From CAMQRS01 sp964370645 (GTDB lineage Bacteria; Bacillota_I; Bacilli_A; Erysipelotrichales; Erysipelotrichaceae): a stretch of DNA of 64,000 bases. The position numbers and the translations under genes are program-made. Location of the stretch: NCBI GenBank assembly GCA_964370645.1, contig CAYJJS010000005.1, positions 13,131 to 77,130 on the forward strand, given 5' to 3'. Positions 53,020 through 61,164 of the stretch are shown here, piece by piece. The notes below the pieces were generated by a model. It was not told the origin of the DNA. It did no database searches and worked only from the letters and a program-made list of their open reading frames with translations. Each line of letters starts with the position of its first letter. The stretch's first letter is position 1.

Positions 53020-54252
53020 ATGAAAGATGTTCAAGTACAAAAGGTTATCGATTTAGAAGCGCAAAGACAGTTGTTTAATGTAGAGTTGATTGCATCAGAA
53101 AACTATGTATCCAAAGATGTGTTAGAAGCAGCAGGTACGATTCTTACGAATAAGTATGCTGAAGGATATCCACATCGTCGTTACTATGGTGGTTGTGAAC
53201 ACGTGGATACGATTGAAGATTTGGCAATATCACGTTTAAAAGAAATATATGGTTGTGAACATGCAAATGTACAACCACACTCGGGTTCACAAGCGAATAT
53301 GGCTGTTTATCTAACTATTTTAGATTTTAATGACAAAGTGTTGGGAATGGACTTGGCAGCTGGTGGTCATTTGACACATGGGCATCCATTGAATTTCTCA
53401 GGAAAATTATATAATTTTATTTCCTATGGAGTAGATGCACAAAGTGAAGAAATTGATTATGAAGAAGTCATGCGTAAAGCTATGGAAGAGAAACCAAAGT
53501 TAATTGTTGCAGGAGCTAGCGCGTATTCAAAAGTAATTGATTTTGCGAAGTTTAGAGAGATTGCGGATGCGTGTGGTGCTTATTTAATGGTTGATATGGC
53601 ACATATTGCTGGTTTGGTTGCAGTAGGTTTACACCCTAATCCAGTTCCATACGCAGATTTTGTAACATCTACAACACATAAGACATTGCGTGGTCCTCGT
53701 GGTGGAATCGTATTATGTAAGGAAAAATATGCAAAGGATTTAGATCGTAATGTGTTTCCTGGAATGCAGGGGGGACCACTAATGCATATCATCGCAGCAA
53801 AAGCGGTTTGTTTTTATGAAGCGCTTCAACCGACGTTCACAACGTATCAACAACAAGTGTTAAACAATATGAAAGTACTAGTAGAAACATTAGCGAGTGA
53901 AAATTGTCGATTGATTGCTGGTGGGAGCGACAATCATCTATTGATGGTAGATGTGAAGACGACTTTCCAATTAACTGGAAAAGAAGCAGAACGTATCTTA
54001 GATGATGTACATATTACTTGCAATAAAAATGCAATTCCATTTGATGAAGAAAAACCATTCATTACGAGTGGAATTCGTATTGGGACTGCGGCTATGACAA
54101 GTCGTGGATTTAAAGAAAATGAGTTTAAGCAAGTAGGAAGATGGATTGCACAAGCACTTCGTAATCCAACAAATGAGGAAATACTGAACGACATACGTGA
54201 AGAAGTTGTGCAGTTAACACAACAATTTCCACTTGTTCATGAAGCATCGTAA
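53020..54252 (+). CDS. glyA: Serine hydroxymethyltransferase
   Basis: A 410-residue PLP enzyme interconverting serine and glycine with tetrahydrofolate. Motifs: ELIASENYVSKDVLEAAG, TNKYAEGYPHRRYYGGCEHVD, the PLP lysine in TSTTHKTLRGPRGG near residue 225 and SGIRIGTAAMTSRG. Full length. AAAGGAG precedes the ATG. The C-terminal codons are part of a terminator. Confidence 0.97.
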   Translation: MKDVQVQKVIDLEAQRQLFNVELIASENYVSKDVLEAAGTILTNKYAEGYPHRRYYGGCEHVDTIEDLAISRLKEIYGCEHANVQPHSGSQANMAVYLTILDFNDKVLGMDLAAGGHLTHGHPLNFSGKLYNFISYGVDAQSEEIDYEEVMRKAMEEKPKLIVAGASAYSKVIDFAKFREIADACGAYLMVDMAHIAGLVAVGLHPNPVPYADFVTSTTHKTLRGPRGGIVLCKEKYAKDLDRNVFPGMQGGPLMHIIAAKAVCFYEALQPTFTTYQQQVLNNMKVLVETLASENCRLIAGGSDNHLLMVDVKTTFQLTGKEAERILDDVHITCNKNAIPFDEEKPFITSGIRIGTAAMTSRGFKENEFKQVGRWIAQALRNPTNEEILNDIREEVVQLTQQFPLVHEAS

Positions 54253-54263
54253 GATGCTTTTTT
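54242..54263 (+). terminator. Intrinsic terminator with the glyA stop codon in its loop
   Basis: Stem AAGCATC (54242-54248) / GATGCTT (54253-54259), loop GTAA containing the TAA stop, followed by T residues. Short stem, so read-through into the HAD gene is possible. Confidence 0.65.
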
Positions 54264-54276
54264 AAAAAGGAGATTT

Positions 54277-55107
54277 ATGGAGAAAACAAGAGTTGCGATA
54301 ATGTACGACTTTGATAAAACGTTATGTACAAAAGACATGCAGGAATATTCATTTATACCAAGCGTAAATATGGAGAGTGCACAATTTTGGAAAGAAGTGA
54401 CTAGTGTTGCAGAAACAGAAAATATGGATCGAATCTTAGCGTATATGTATTATATGTTGAAAAAAGCACGTGCAGAAAATGTGCCGATACGAAAAAATGA
54501 TTTTGAAGAAGCAGGAAAGTCAATTGAGTTATTTCAAGGGGTACAAGAGTATTTTGAGAAGATAGATGCATATGCAAAATCCTTACATATAGAAATTGAG
54601 CATTACATTATTAGCAGTGGTCTAAAAGAAATTATTGAAGGTAGTGTGTTAAAAGATGTATTCAAAAAAATATATGCTTGTGAATTTCATTACGATGTGA
54701 ATGGGGTAGCGGACTGGCCTGCGTTAGTCGTTAATTATACGAATAAAACACAGTTTTTATTCCGCATTAACAAGGGTGTATTGGATGTGTATGAGGATGA
54801 AAAATTAAATGAGTTTGTAGAAGATCGTCATCGACCAATCCCTTTTCGTAATATGATTTATATTGGTGATGGTTTAACAGATGTTCCTTGTATGAAACTT
54901 GTAAAAGAGAACGGTGGGCAAAGTATTGCCGTGTACACACAAAAGGAAAAGGTAGAAAATTTGTTGCATAATCGTAGGGTTGATTTTATCTGTGAAGCAG
55001 ATTATCGCGAAGATAAGCAGTTAATGCAAACACTGCAATTGATTTTGCAGAAAATAAGTATAGTAGATCGATTGGTGAAGAAAAATCATCACCAACGTAA
55101 CATATAG
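54277..55107 (+). CDS. HAD-superfamily phosphatase of unknown substrate
   Basis: A 276-residue protein with HAD motif I YDFDKTLCT (residues 10-18), motif II Ser in YIISSGLKEI near residue 112 and motif III/IV IGDGLTDVPCM near residue 200. An alpha-helical cap lies between motifs I and II, as in phosphoserine-phosphatase-like enzymes. The substrate is unknown. It is 12 bases before metY, so it may belong to the methionine operon. Confidence 0.82.
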   Translation: MEKTRVAIMYDFDKTLCTKDMQEYSFIPSVNMESAQFWKEVTSVAETENMDRILAYMYYMLKKARAENVPIRKNDFEEAGKSIELFQGVQEYFEKIDAYAKSLHIEIEHYIISSGLKEIIEGSVLKDVFKKIYACEFHYDVNGVADWPALVVNYTNKTQFLFRINKGVLDVYEDEKLNEFVEDRHRPIPFRNMIYIGDGLTDVPCMKLVKENGGQSIAVYTQKEKVENLLHNRRVDFICEADYREDKQLMQTLQLILQKISIVDRLVKKNHHQRNI

Positions 55108-55119
55108 AGAGGTGAGAGT

Positions 55120-56388
55120 ATGAAATTAGAAAGTAAATTATTACATGCAGGGTATAAAGCAAAAAATGGTGAACCACAGGCATTACCAATTTATCAAAGT
55201 ACAACATTTCGTTATGAAAGTGCACAGGATGTCGCTGCACTATTTGATTTAAGTGCTGCTGGGCATATGTATTCACGTATTTCCAATCCTACAGTAGATA
55301 GTGTAGAACAAAAAATTGCTGCTTTAGAAGGTGGAGTGGGTGCAATGTGTACTACATCAGGGCAAAGTGCTACATTTATTGCTTTAATGAATATATTGGA
55401 GAGTGGGGATCACATCGTAAGTTCTTCTACGATTTATGGGGGAACGATGAATCTTTTTTCTATTACTTTTAAGAAGTTTGGTATTGATGTAACTTATGTA
55501 GATCCTGATGCGAGTGAGGAAGAAATTGCGAAAGCGTTTCAAACAAACACAAAAGCAATGTTTGGTGAGATTGTAGCCAATCCTGCAATGAATGTATTGG
55601 ATATCGAAAAGTTTTCAGCGATTGCACATGCACAAGGTGTGCCTTTATTTGTAGACAATACTTTCGCAACACCATACTTGTGTCAACCGATTCAATATGG
55701 GGCGGATATCGTAATTCATTCAACAACAAAATATATGGATGGACATGCATTGAATGTAGGAGGTGTCATTGTAGATAGTGGTAAGTTTGATTGGACAAAT
55801 GGAAAGTTTCCACAACTTACAACACCGGATGCTTCTTATCATGGTATTGTGTATTGTGAAAATTTCAAGAACGCTGCATATATTGTGAAGGCAAGAGTGC
55901 AGTTGATGCGTGATTTGGGTTGTTATCCAAGTGCGTTTAATGCATTTTTATTGAATTTAGGGTTAGAGACATTGCATGTAAGAATGGATCGTTATTGTGA
56001 AAATGCACAGGCGGTTGCACAGTTTTTACAAGCTCATGATCGTGTAGAGAGTGTAGCGTATCCAGGGTTAGAAACAAGTCCTTATTATGCACTAAAACAA
56101 AAATATTTGAGTAAAGGATGTAGTGGAGTAATTTCCTTTACTATTAAAGGGGATAAAGAAGCTGCAATGAACTTCATTAATGCTTTAAAACTTGTTTCCA
56201 TTGAAGTACATGTTGCAGATATACGTTCATGTGTATTGCATCCTGCTTCATCAACGCATCGTCAATTGAGTGATCAACAATTGGTGGATTGTGGTATTTC
56301 TGCCTCAATGATTCGTTTATCGGTAGGATTAGAACATGTAGATGATATTATTGCCGATATTGAACAAGCATTAAATCAAGGAGCATAA
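55120..56388 (+). CDS. metY: O-acetylhomoserine sulfhydrylase (MetY)
   Basis: A 422-residue Cys/Met-metabolism PLP enzyme. It has IYQSTTFRYES, YSRISNPTVDSVEQKIAALEGG, the PLP lysine in IVIHSTTKYMDGH near residue 205 and the C-terminal SVGLEHVDDIIADIEQAL. The length and the first motif fit MetY rather than cystathionine gamma-synthase. It makes homocysteine from O-acetylhomoserine and sulfide. It lies 1 base before metA, and the predicted acetyl specificity of MetA agrees with it. Confidence 0.93.
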   Translation: MKLESKLLHAGYKAKNGEPQALPIYQSTTFRYESAQDVAALFDLSAAGHMYSRISNPTVDSVEQKIAALEGGVGAMCTTSGQSATFIALMNILESGDHIVSSSTIYGGTMNLFSITFKKFGIDVTYVDPDASEEEIAKAFQTNTKAMFGEIVANPAMNVLDIEKFSAIAHAQGVPLFVDNTFATPYLCQPIQYGADIVIHSTTKYMDGHALNVGGVIVDSGKFDWTNGKFPQLTTPDASYHGIVYCENFKNAAYIVKARVQLMRDLGCYPSAFNAFLLNLGLETLHVRMDRYCENAQAVAQFLQAHDRVESVAYPGLETSPYYALKQKYLSKGCSGVISFTIKGDKEAAMNFINALKLVSIEVHVADIRSCVLHPASSTHRQLSDQQLVDCGISASMIRLSVGLEHVDDIIADIEQALNQGA

Positions 56389-56389
56389 A

Positions 56390-57298
56390 ATGCCAATTAA
56401 TATACCAAAAGGTTTACCGGCTCAACAAATATTACAAGCAGAAAATATATTTGCGTTAGATTATACGCGTGCACAAAAACAAGATATACGACCGTTGAAG
56501 TTTTTAATTTTAAATTTAATGCCGAAAAAGATAGAGACAGAAACACAATTGCTTCGTTTATTGAGTAAAACACCATTACAAATTGATGTGGATTTCTTAA
56601 AGGTATCTACACATGCATCAAAAAATACAAGCGAAGAACATCTGTTGAAGTTTTATGATGTGTTTGATAATATCAAAGATAATTATTATGATGGAATGAT
56701 TATTACGGGAGCACCAGTAGAACACCTTCCCTTTAATGAAGTTACTTACTATGAAGAGTTAAAACAAATTTTACAGTGGAAAGATACACACGTATTTTCA
56801 ACAATGCATATTTGTTGGGGAGCACAGATTGGATTGTATGAGAAGTTTGGTATTCATAAAGTTGATTGTTCACAAAAGATTTTTGGAATTGATACACAAC
56901 AACTGTATACGCATAATTTTTTAACAAGTGGATTTGACGAACGTTTTTGTATTCCTCAATCGCGTCATACTGCCTTTGATGAAAAGGCTATAAAGGGTTG
57001 TGATGCACTTGAAATTGTGAGTGGAAGTACGGTAGGAGGTTCTACCATTCTTTGTACAAAAGAGTTACGTAATATATATGTGAGTGGTCATTTTGAATAT
57101 ACAAGAAGAACCTTAGAAGAAGAATATTTGCGTGATATCGCACAAAACAAAGAAATTGAAAAGCCTTTTAATTATTATGAAGAGGATGGCAGTATTGTGT
57201 GGAAGTGGAAATCGCATGCAAATCTACTATATCGTAATTGGGTGCACTATATTTATCAAATGACACCTTATAAAATAGAGGAAATTGCGAATTTATGA
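56390..57298 (+). CDS. metA: Homoserine O-acetyltransferase MetA
   Basis: A 302-residue member of the MetA/HTS family. The acyl-enzyme Cys is residue 142 in MHICWGAQ and the catalytic His/Glu pair is in SGHFEYTRR. Residue 111, which sets acyl-donor choice, is Glu (GAPVEHLPF), predicting acetyl-CoA rather than succinyl-CoA. The product, O-acetylhomoserine, is the substrate of the MetY encoded just upstream. Together they give a direct sulfhydrylation route to methionine. Confidence 0.95.
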   Translation: MPINIPKGLPAQQILQAENIFALDYTRAQKQDIRPLKFLILNLMPKKIETETQLLRLLSKTPLQIDVDFLKVSTHASKNTSEEHLLKFYDVFDNIKDNYYDGMIITGAPVEHLPFNEVTYYEELKQILQWKDTHVFSTMHICWGAQIGLYEKFGIHKVDCSQKIFGIDTQQLYTHNFLTSGFDERFCIPQSRHTAFDEKAIKGCDALEIVSGSTVGGSTILCTKELRNIYVSGHFEYTRRTLEEEYLRDIAQNKEIEKPFNYYEEDGSIVWKWKSHANLLYRNWVHYIYQMTPYKIEEIANL

Positions 57299-57412
57299 TA
57301 CGCATCCACATAAGGTGTTTATTAAAAAAGATATACAATGCATAGAAGTAGAGTCGTTTTATAAGAAAAAACAAGAAGAACCTATACATAATTGGTAAAG
57401 GGCATCGTTTCA

Positions 57413-57444
57413 TTGACAAATATAGGTAACAAAGTTACTATAAT
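57413..57444 (+). promoter_or_regulatory. rpiR-type gene promoter with palindrome
   Basis: A consensus -35 TTGACA (57413-57418). The -10 is either TACTAT (57436-57441, 17-bp spacer) or TATAAT (57439-57444, 20-bp spacer). GTAAC-AAA-GTTAC (57426-57438) is a perfect inverted repeat within the spacer, a likely operator. The rest of 57299-57470 holds no convincing gene. Confidence 0.65.
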
Positions 57445-57470
57445 GACAATAGTAGGGAGTAAGGATATTT

Positions 57471-58235
57471 ATGAATTTTACAGAAATGATTAACGCAAAT
57501 TATAAGTTTTTAAATGAAAATGATATTCATATTTTGAAGTATGTAGTCAATCATAAACGTGCTGTATCGGATATGACGATTGAACATCTGGCGGATCATT
57601 GCAATGTGTCCAGAACGACTATTTTACGCCTTTGTAAGAAGTTGGATTTTAAAGGATATAGTGAATTCAAAACGGTATTGAAGTGGGATTTAGCGGCAAA
57701 GACTTCCTTGAAGCATGACGCATTAAAAGAAATAGAGCGTAGTTTTAATGAGACGATGTTGCTTTTAAAAAGTAAAGATATGGATGCTATGTGCGAAGCA
57801 ATTGACCAAGCAGAGAGAGTGTTTATTTTTGGTACAGGGATTGCACAAAGACTATTTGCGGATGAACTAAAGCGTACTTTTTTATTTCAAAATAAATATA
57901 TTAATGTAGTAAATGGTGATGCAGAACTAGATATTTGTGTGCGTGATTTCACAAATAAGGATATTGTAATCATTGTGTCACATAGTGGAAATGCAGAAAC
58001 ACTGAAAGAAGTAGTACAAAAAATAATTCTTCGAGATACAAAGATTTTGTCGATTACGACTATGGAGAGTAACTACTTAGCAAGTGTCTCTACTTATAGC
58101 TTATATGGCTATAGTGCACAATATAACTTATTAGATAATGGTTTATATGACAGTACATTTTTCTACTATGTTATTTTAGAAATGTTGTTCGTGCGTTATT
58201 CCCAATATATTATTCAAAAAGATGAAACAGAATAG
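57471..58235 (+). CDS. RpiR-family transcriptional regulator
   Basis: A 254-residue protein with an N-terminal RpiR helix-turn-helix (MTIEHLADHCNVSRTTILRLCKKLDFKGYSEFK at ~35-67) and a C-terminal SIS sugar-phosphate-binding domain (VFIFGTGIAQRLFADEL and DIVIIVSHSGNAETLKEVV). It should sense a phosphosugar and control the operon that begins 150 bases downstream with the GH4 6-phospho-glucosidase. GlvR and MalR-type members activate maltose-6-phosphate genes, a close analogy. Confidence 0.9.
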   Translation: MNFTEMINANYKFLNENDIHILKYVVNHKRAVSDMTIEHLADHCNVSRTTILRLCKKLDFKGYSEFKTVLKWDLAAKTSLKHDALKEIERSFNETMLLLKSKDMDAMCEAIDQAERVFIFGTGIAQRLFADELKRTFLFQNKYINVVNGDAELDICVRDFTNKDIVIIVSHSGNAETLKEVVQKIILRDTKILSITTMESNYLASVSTYSLYGYSAQYNLLDNGLYDSTFFYYVILEMLFVRYSQYIIQKDETE

Positions 58236-58264
58236 ACCTTTGTTATAGGGTCTATTTTTTTTTG
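58231..58264 (+). terminator. Intrinsic terminator
   Basis: Stem AATAGACC (58231-58238) / GGTCTATT (58249-58256) followed by a T run to 58263. The 5' arm overlaps the end of the regulator gene. Confidence 0.8.
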
Positions 58265-58331
58265 TGTGAAAAATACACAAAAGTGTGAAAGCGCACAAAA
58301 GCGGGAATACAGCCCGTAATCCCTATATAAT
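58265..58331 (+). promoter_or_regulatory. GH4 operon promoter with two TGTG...CACA repeats
   Basis: TGTG-N7-CACA (58265-58279) and TGTG-N6-CACA (58284-58297) are each dyads, and they also form a 19-bp direct repeat unit. A CGGG...CCCG dyad lies at 58302-58316. A perfect TATAAT is at 58326-58331 without a recognisable -35, the picture of an activator-dependent promoter. The RpiR protein encoded just upstream is the natural candidate. Confidence 0.65.
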
Positions 58332-58388
58332 CTAGTCATTTGAAGTTTGAAATGGTATTATCTGCTCGTATAGAGAGAGGTAAAAAAG

Positions 58389-59723
58389 ATGACAACAAAC
58401 AAAAAGTTTTCTATTTGTATTGCTGGAGGGGGTAGTACATTTACTCCAGGAATCGTATTGATGTTAATGAATAATTTGGATATATTCCCACTTAGAAAAA
58501 TCACATTATACGATAATAATGAAGCGCGTCAAAAAGTCGTGGCGGATGCTTGTGAGGTATTGGTAAAAGAACATGGAGCAGATATCGTGTTTTCACAAAC
58601 TACCAATCCTGAAGAAGCGTTTAGTGATATTGACTTTGTAATGTCACACATTCGTGTAGGGCTTTATGATATGCGTGAAAAGGATGAAAAGATTCCATTA
58701 AAATATGGAGTAGTAGGACAAGAAACATGTGGACCTGGGGGTATTGCTTATGGGCTGCGTTCGATTGGACCAATTATTGAGTTGATTGACTATATGGAGA
58801 AATACTCGCCAAATGCATGGATGTTAAACTATTCAAATCCAGCTGCAATTGTGGCAGAAGCAACAAGACGTTTACGTCCAAATTCTAAAATCATAAATAT
58901 TTGTGATATGCCAGTATCGATTGAAGATAAGGTAGCTAAAATTGCAGGTGTCGGCTCTAGAAAAAATATGGATGTTATGTATTATGGGTTAAATCACTTT
59001 GGATGGTGGTATAGCATCAAAGATAAAGAAGGTAATGAGTTACTTCCTATGATTCGTGAACATGTATTAGAACATGGATATATTTCAAAAGATGTAGATA
59101 TGCAACATTATGGACCTTCATGGTTACAAACATTCCAAAAGGCTGCAGATATTGCCAAATTAGACTCTAAGACAATTCCAAATACATATTTAAAATACTA
59201 CTTATATCCTGATTATGTAGTAGAACATTCAAATCCTGAAAAAACTAGAGCGAATGAAGTTATGGAAAGTAGAGAGTTGAGTGTCTTTGAAGAGTGTAAA
59301 CGAATTGTTAAAGAAAACTCTGGAAAAGATTGTGCATTCCATAAAGATGCACATGCAACATATATTGTGGATTTAGCAAGAGCGATTGCTTTTAATACAA
59401 ATGAACGTATGTTGTTAATTGTACCAAACAATGGATCGATCCAAAATTTTGATGCAGATGCTATGGTAGAGATTCCTTGTTTACTAGGAAGTAATGGACC
59501 AACACCTTTACAAATAGGAAATATTCCAATGTTCCAAAAAGGGTTGATGAGTCAACAAGTTGCAGTAGAAAAATTAGTCGTAGATGCTTGGATCAATAAG
59601 AGTTATGAAACGTTATACCAAGCAATTACTTTATCAAGAACTGTGCCAAGTGCTAGTGTTGCAAAACAAATCTTAGATGATTTGATTGAAGCAAACAAAG
59701 GGTACTGGCCTGAATTAGTGTAA
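58389..59723 (+). CDS. GH4 6-phospho-alpha-glucosidase
   Basis: A 444-residue NAD+- and Mn2+-dependent glycosidase. The N-terminal Rossmann loop is CIAGGGSTFTPGI. HIRVGLYDMREKDEKIPLKYG and GQETCGPGG follow. The metal ligands are Cys172 and His203, in ICDMP and GLNHFGW. The CDMP motif marks 6-phospho-alpha-glucosidases (GlvA/MalH), as opposed to CNVP or CHSV types. It hydrolyses maltose-6'-phosphate and similar phosphodisaccharides by an oxidation-elimination mechanism. No PTS gene is in the window. Confidence 0.93.
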   Translation: MTTNKKFSICIAGGGSTFTPGIVLMLMNNLDIFPLRKITLYDNNEARQKVVADACEVLVKEHGADIVFSQTTNPEEAFSDIDFVMSHIRVGLYDMREKDEKIPLKYGVVGQETCGPGGIAYGLRSIGPIIELIDYMEKYSPNAWMLNYSNPAAIVAEATRRLRPNSKIINICDMPVSIEDKVAKIAGVGSRKNMDVMYYGLNHFGWWYSIKDKEGNELLPMIREHVLEHGYISKDVDMQHYGPSWLQTFQKAADIAKLDSKTIPNTYLKYYLYPDYVVEHSNPEKTRANEVMESRELSVFEECKRIVKENSGKDCAFHKDAHATYIVDLARAIAFNTNERMLLIVPNNGSIQNFDADAMVEIPCLLGSNGPTPLQIGNIPMFQKGLMSQQVAVEKLVVDAWINKSYETLYQAITLSRTVPSASVAKQILDDLIEANKGYWPELV

Positions 59724-59736
59724 AAAGGAGAAATAT

Positions 59737-60546
59737 ATGAAAACAATCACATTATCAAATCAAGTAGAAATGCCAATTTTTGGTTTAGGAACATTTAGAG
59801 CACAAGGAGCATCAGCAACAAACGCAATGTTGTCGGCTATCAAAATGGGATACACAATGATCGATACTGCAAAAGTATATGAGAACGAAGAGTGTATTAA
59901 AGAAGTATTAGCAAATGAAAGTGTAAAAAGAGAAGACTTATGGATTACTTCAAAAGTATGGTGTACAGAATTCACGGATGTACGTACTGAAGTATTACGT
60001 GCATTAGAGGCAACGGGAGCAGAATATTTTGACTTATATTTAATGCACTGGCCAAGATCATACAAAGAAAATGCAGAAGCATGGGCACAAATGGAAGCCA
60101 TTTATGAAGAAGGGTTAGTACGTGCAATTGGTGTATCAAACTTCCAAATTCACCATATGGATCGCTTATTAGAAACAGCAAAAGTAAAACCGATGATCAA
60201 CCAAGTAGAAGTACATCCAAACTTACCACAATATAATTTACAAGAGTACTGTGAGAAATTCGATTGCCACATTGAAGCATATTGTTCATTAATGCAAAAT
60301 GAATGTATTGAAAAACAAGAGTTATTACAAGTTGCTTTAAAACACAATGTATCTGTATATGAAGTCGTATTGGCTTGGTTAATGCAAAGAGGAATTATTG
60401 TGATTCCAAAATCTATTCATGATCATGAATTAGCTATGAATTTAAAATCTTTAGATTTAGTGTTGGATGCAGAAGATATGGAATTAATCAAAAAATGTAA
60501 TAAAGCAAAACGTTACTACCCATGTCCAGACAACCACAAGTTTTAA
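59737..60546 (+). CDS. Aldo/keto reductase
   Basis: A 269-residue NAD(P)H-dependent reductase. The tetrad is visible: Asp and Tyr in MIDTAKVYENE (~45-55), Lys in WITSKVW and His in DLYLMHWP. VIPKSIHDHEL binds the cofactor phosphate. Codon use is strongly biased, indicating high expression. It sits 13 bases after the GH4 gene and before the KDPG aldolase gene, so it may reduce or oxidise an intermediate of that route. Its substrate is unknown. Confidence 0.9.
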   Translation: MKTITLSNQVEMPIFGLGTFRAQGASATNAMLSAIKMGYTMIDTAKVYENEECIKEVLANESVKREDLWITSKVWCTEFTDVRTEVLRALEATGAEYFDLYLMHWPRSYKENAEAWAQMEAIYEEGLVRAIGVSNFQIHHMDRLLETAKVKPMINQVEVHPNLPQYNLQEYCEKFDCHIEAYCSLMQNECIEKQELLQVALKHNVSVYEVVLAWLMQRGIIVIPKSIHDHELAMNLKSLDLVLDAEDMELIKKCNKAKRYYPCPDNHKF

Positions 60547-60564
60547 TTAGAATCGAGGGTTAAT

Positions 60565-61164
60565 ATGAAACGAATCGATGAATCTAAAGTCGTACCAGTA
60601 GTTGTGTTGAAAGCGTTAGAGGATACAATCCCAACGCTTTCTGCTTTATTGGAAGGAAATTTAGCGATTGCAGAGATTACATATCGTACAGAGTGTGCAC
60701 CACAAGCTATGAAATTAGCAATTGAAACGTTTCCAGATATGCTTATTGGAGCGGGTACGATTATTAATGAAAATCAAGCAAAAGAAGCAATTGATATTGG
60801 TGCAAAATTTATAGTAGGACCAGGATTTGATAAAGGTGTGTCGGATGTGTGCAAGCAGAAAAATATTCCATATTATCCAGGTTGTGTAACACCTACTGAA
60901 ATTATCCAAGCGCTTCAGGAAGGTTGGAAAGTAATCAAGTTTTTCCCTGCTTCGGTATATGGTGGGCTAAAAACGATGCAGGCATTGGCGGGGCCATTCC
61001 CACAAATTACATTCATTCCAACTGGAGGGATTGATGCAAGCAATTTACATGAGTATCTGGCTTGGGATAAAATCAAAGCAGTTGGAGGTTCTTGGATGAT
61101 GAAAGGTGATATCGTGGCACAATGTAATCAAATTCACGATATAGTGAAAGAGAGTAAAGTATGA
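60565..61164 (+). CDS. eda: KDPG/KHG aldolase
   Basis: A 199-residue class I aldolase. The Schiff-base Lys is residue 125 in VIKFFPAS, with Glu in AEITYRTECA and the phosphate loop PTGGI. It cleaves 2-keto-3-deoxy-6-phosphogluconate to pyruvate and glyceraldehyde-3-phosphate. It overlaps the KDG kinase gene by 4 bases, together forming the lower part of an Entner-Doudoroff or uronate route. Confidence 0.93.
   Translation: MKRIDESKVVPVVVLKALEDTIPTLSALLEGNLAIAEITYRTECAPQAMKLAIETFPDMLIGAGTIINENQAKEAIDIGAKFIVGPGFDKGVSDVCKQKNIPYYPGCVTPTEIIQALQEGWKVIKFFPASVYGGLKTMQALAGPFPQITFIPTGGIDASNLHEYLAWDKIKAVGGSWMMKGDIVAQCNQIHDIVKESKV

Noticed and set aside
54242..55119. Possible SAM riboswitch or T-box for the methionine genes
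   Set aside because: Only 12 bases separate the HAD gene from metY and 24 bases separate glyA from the HAD gene, too short for either element.
58298..58320. CGGG...CCCG dyad as an intrinsic terminator
   Set aside because: Only 4 base pairs and no following T run; a terminator already ends the upstream gene at 58231-58264.
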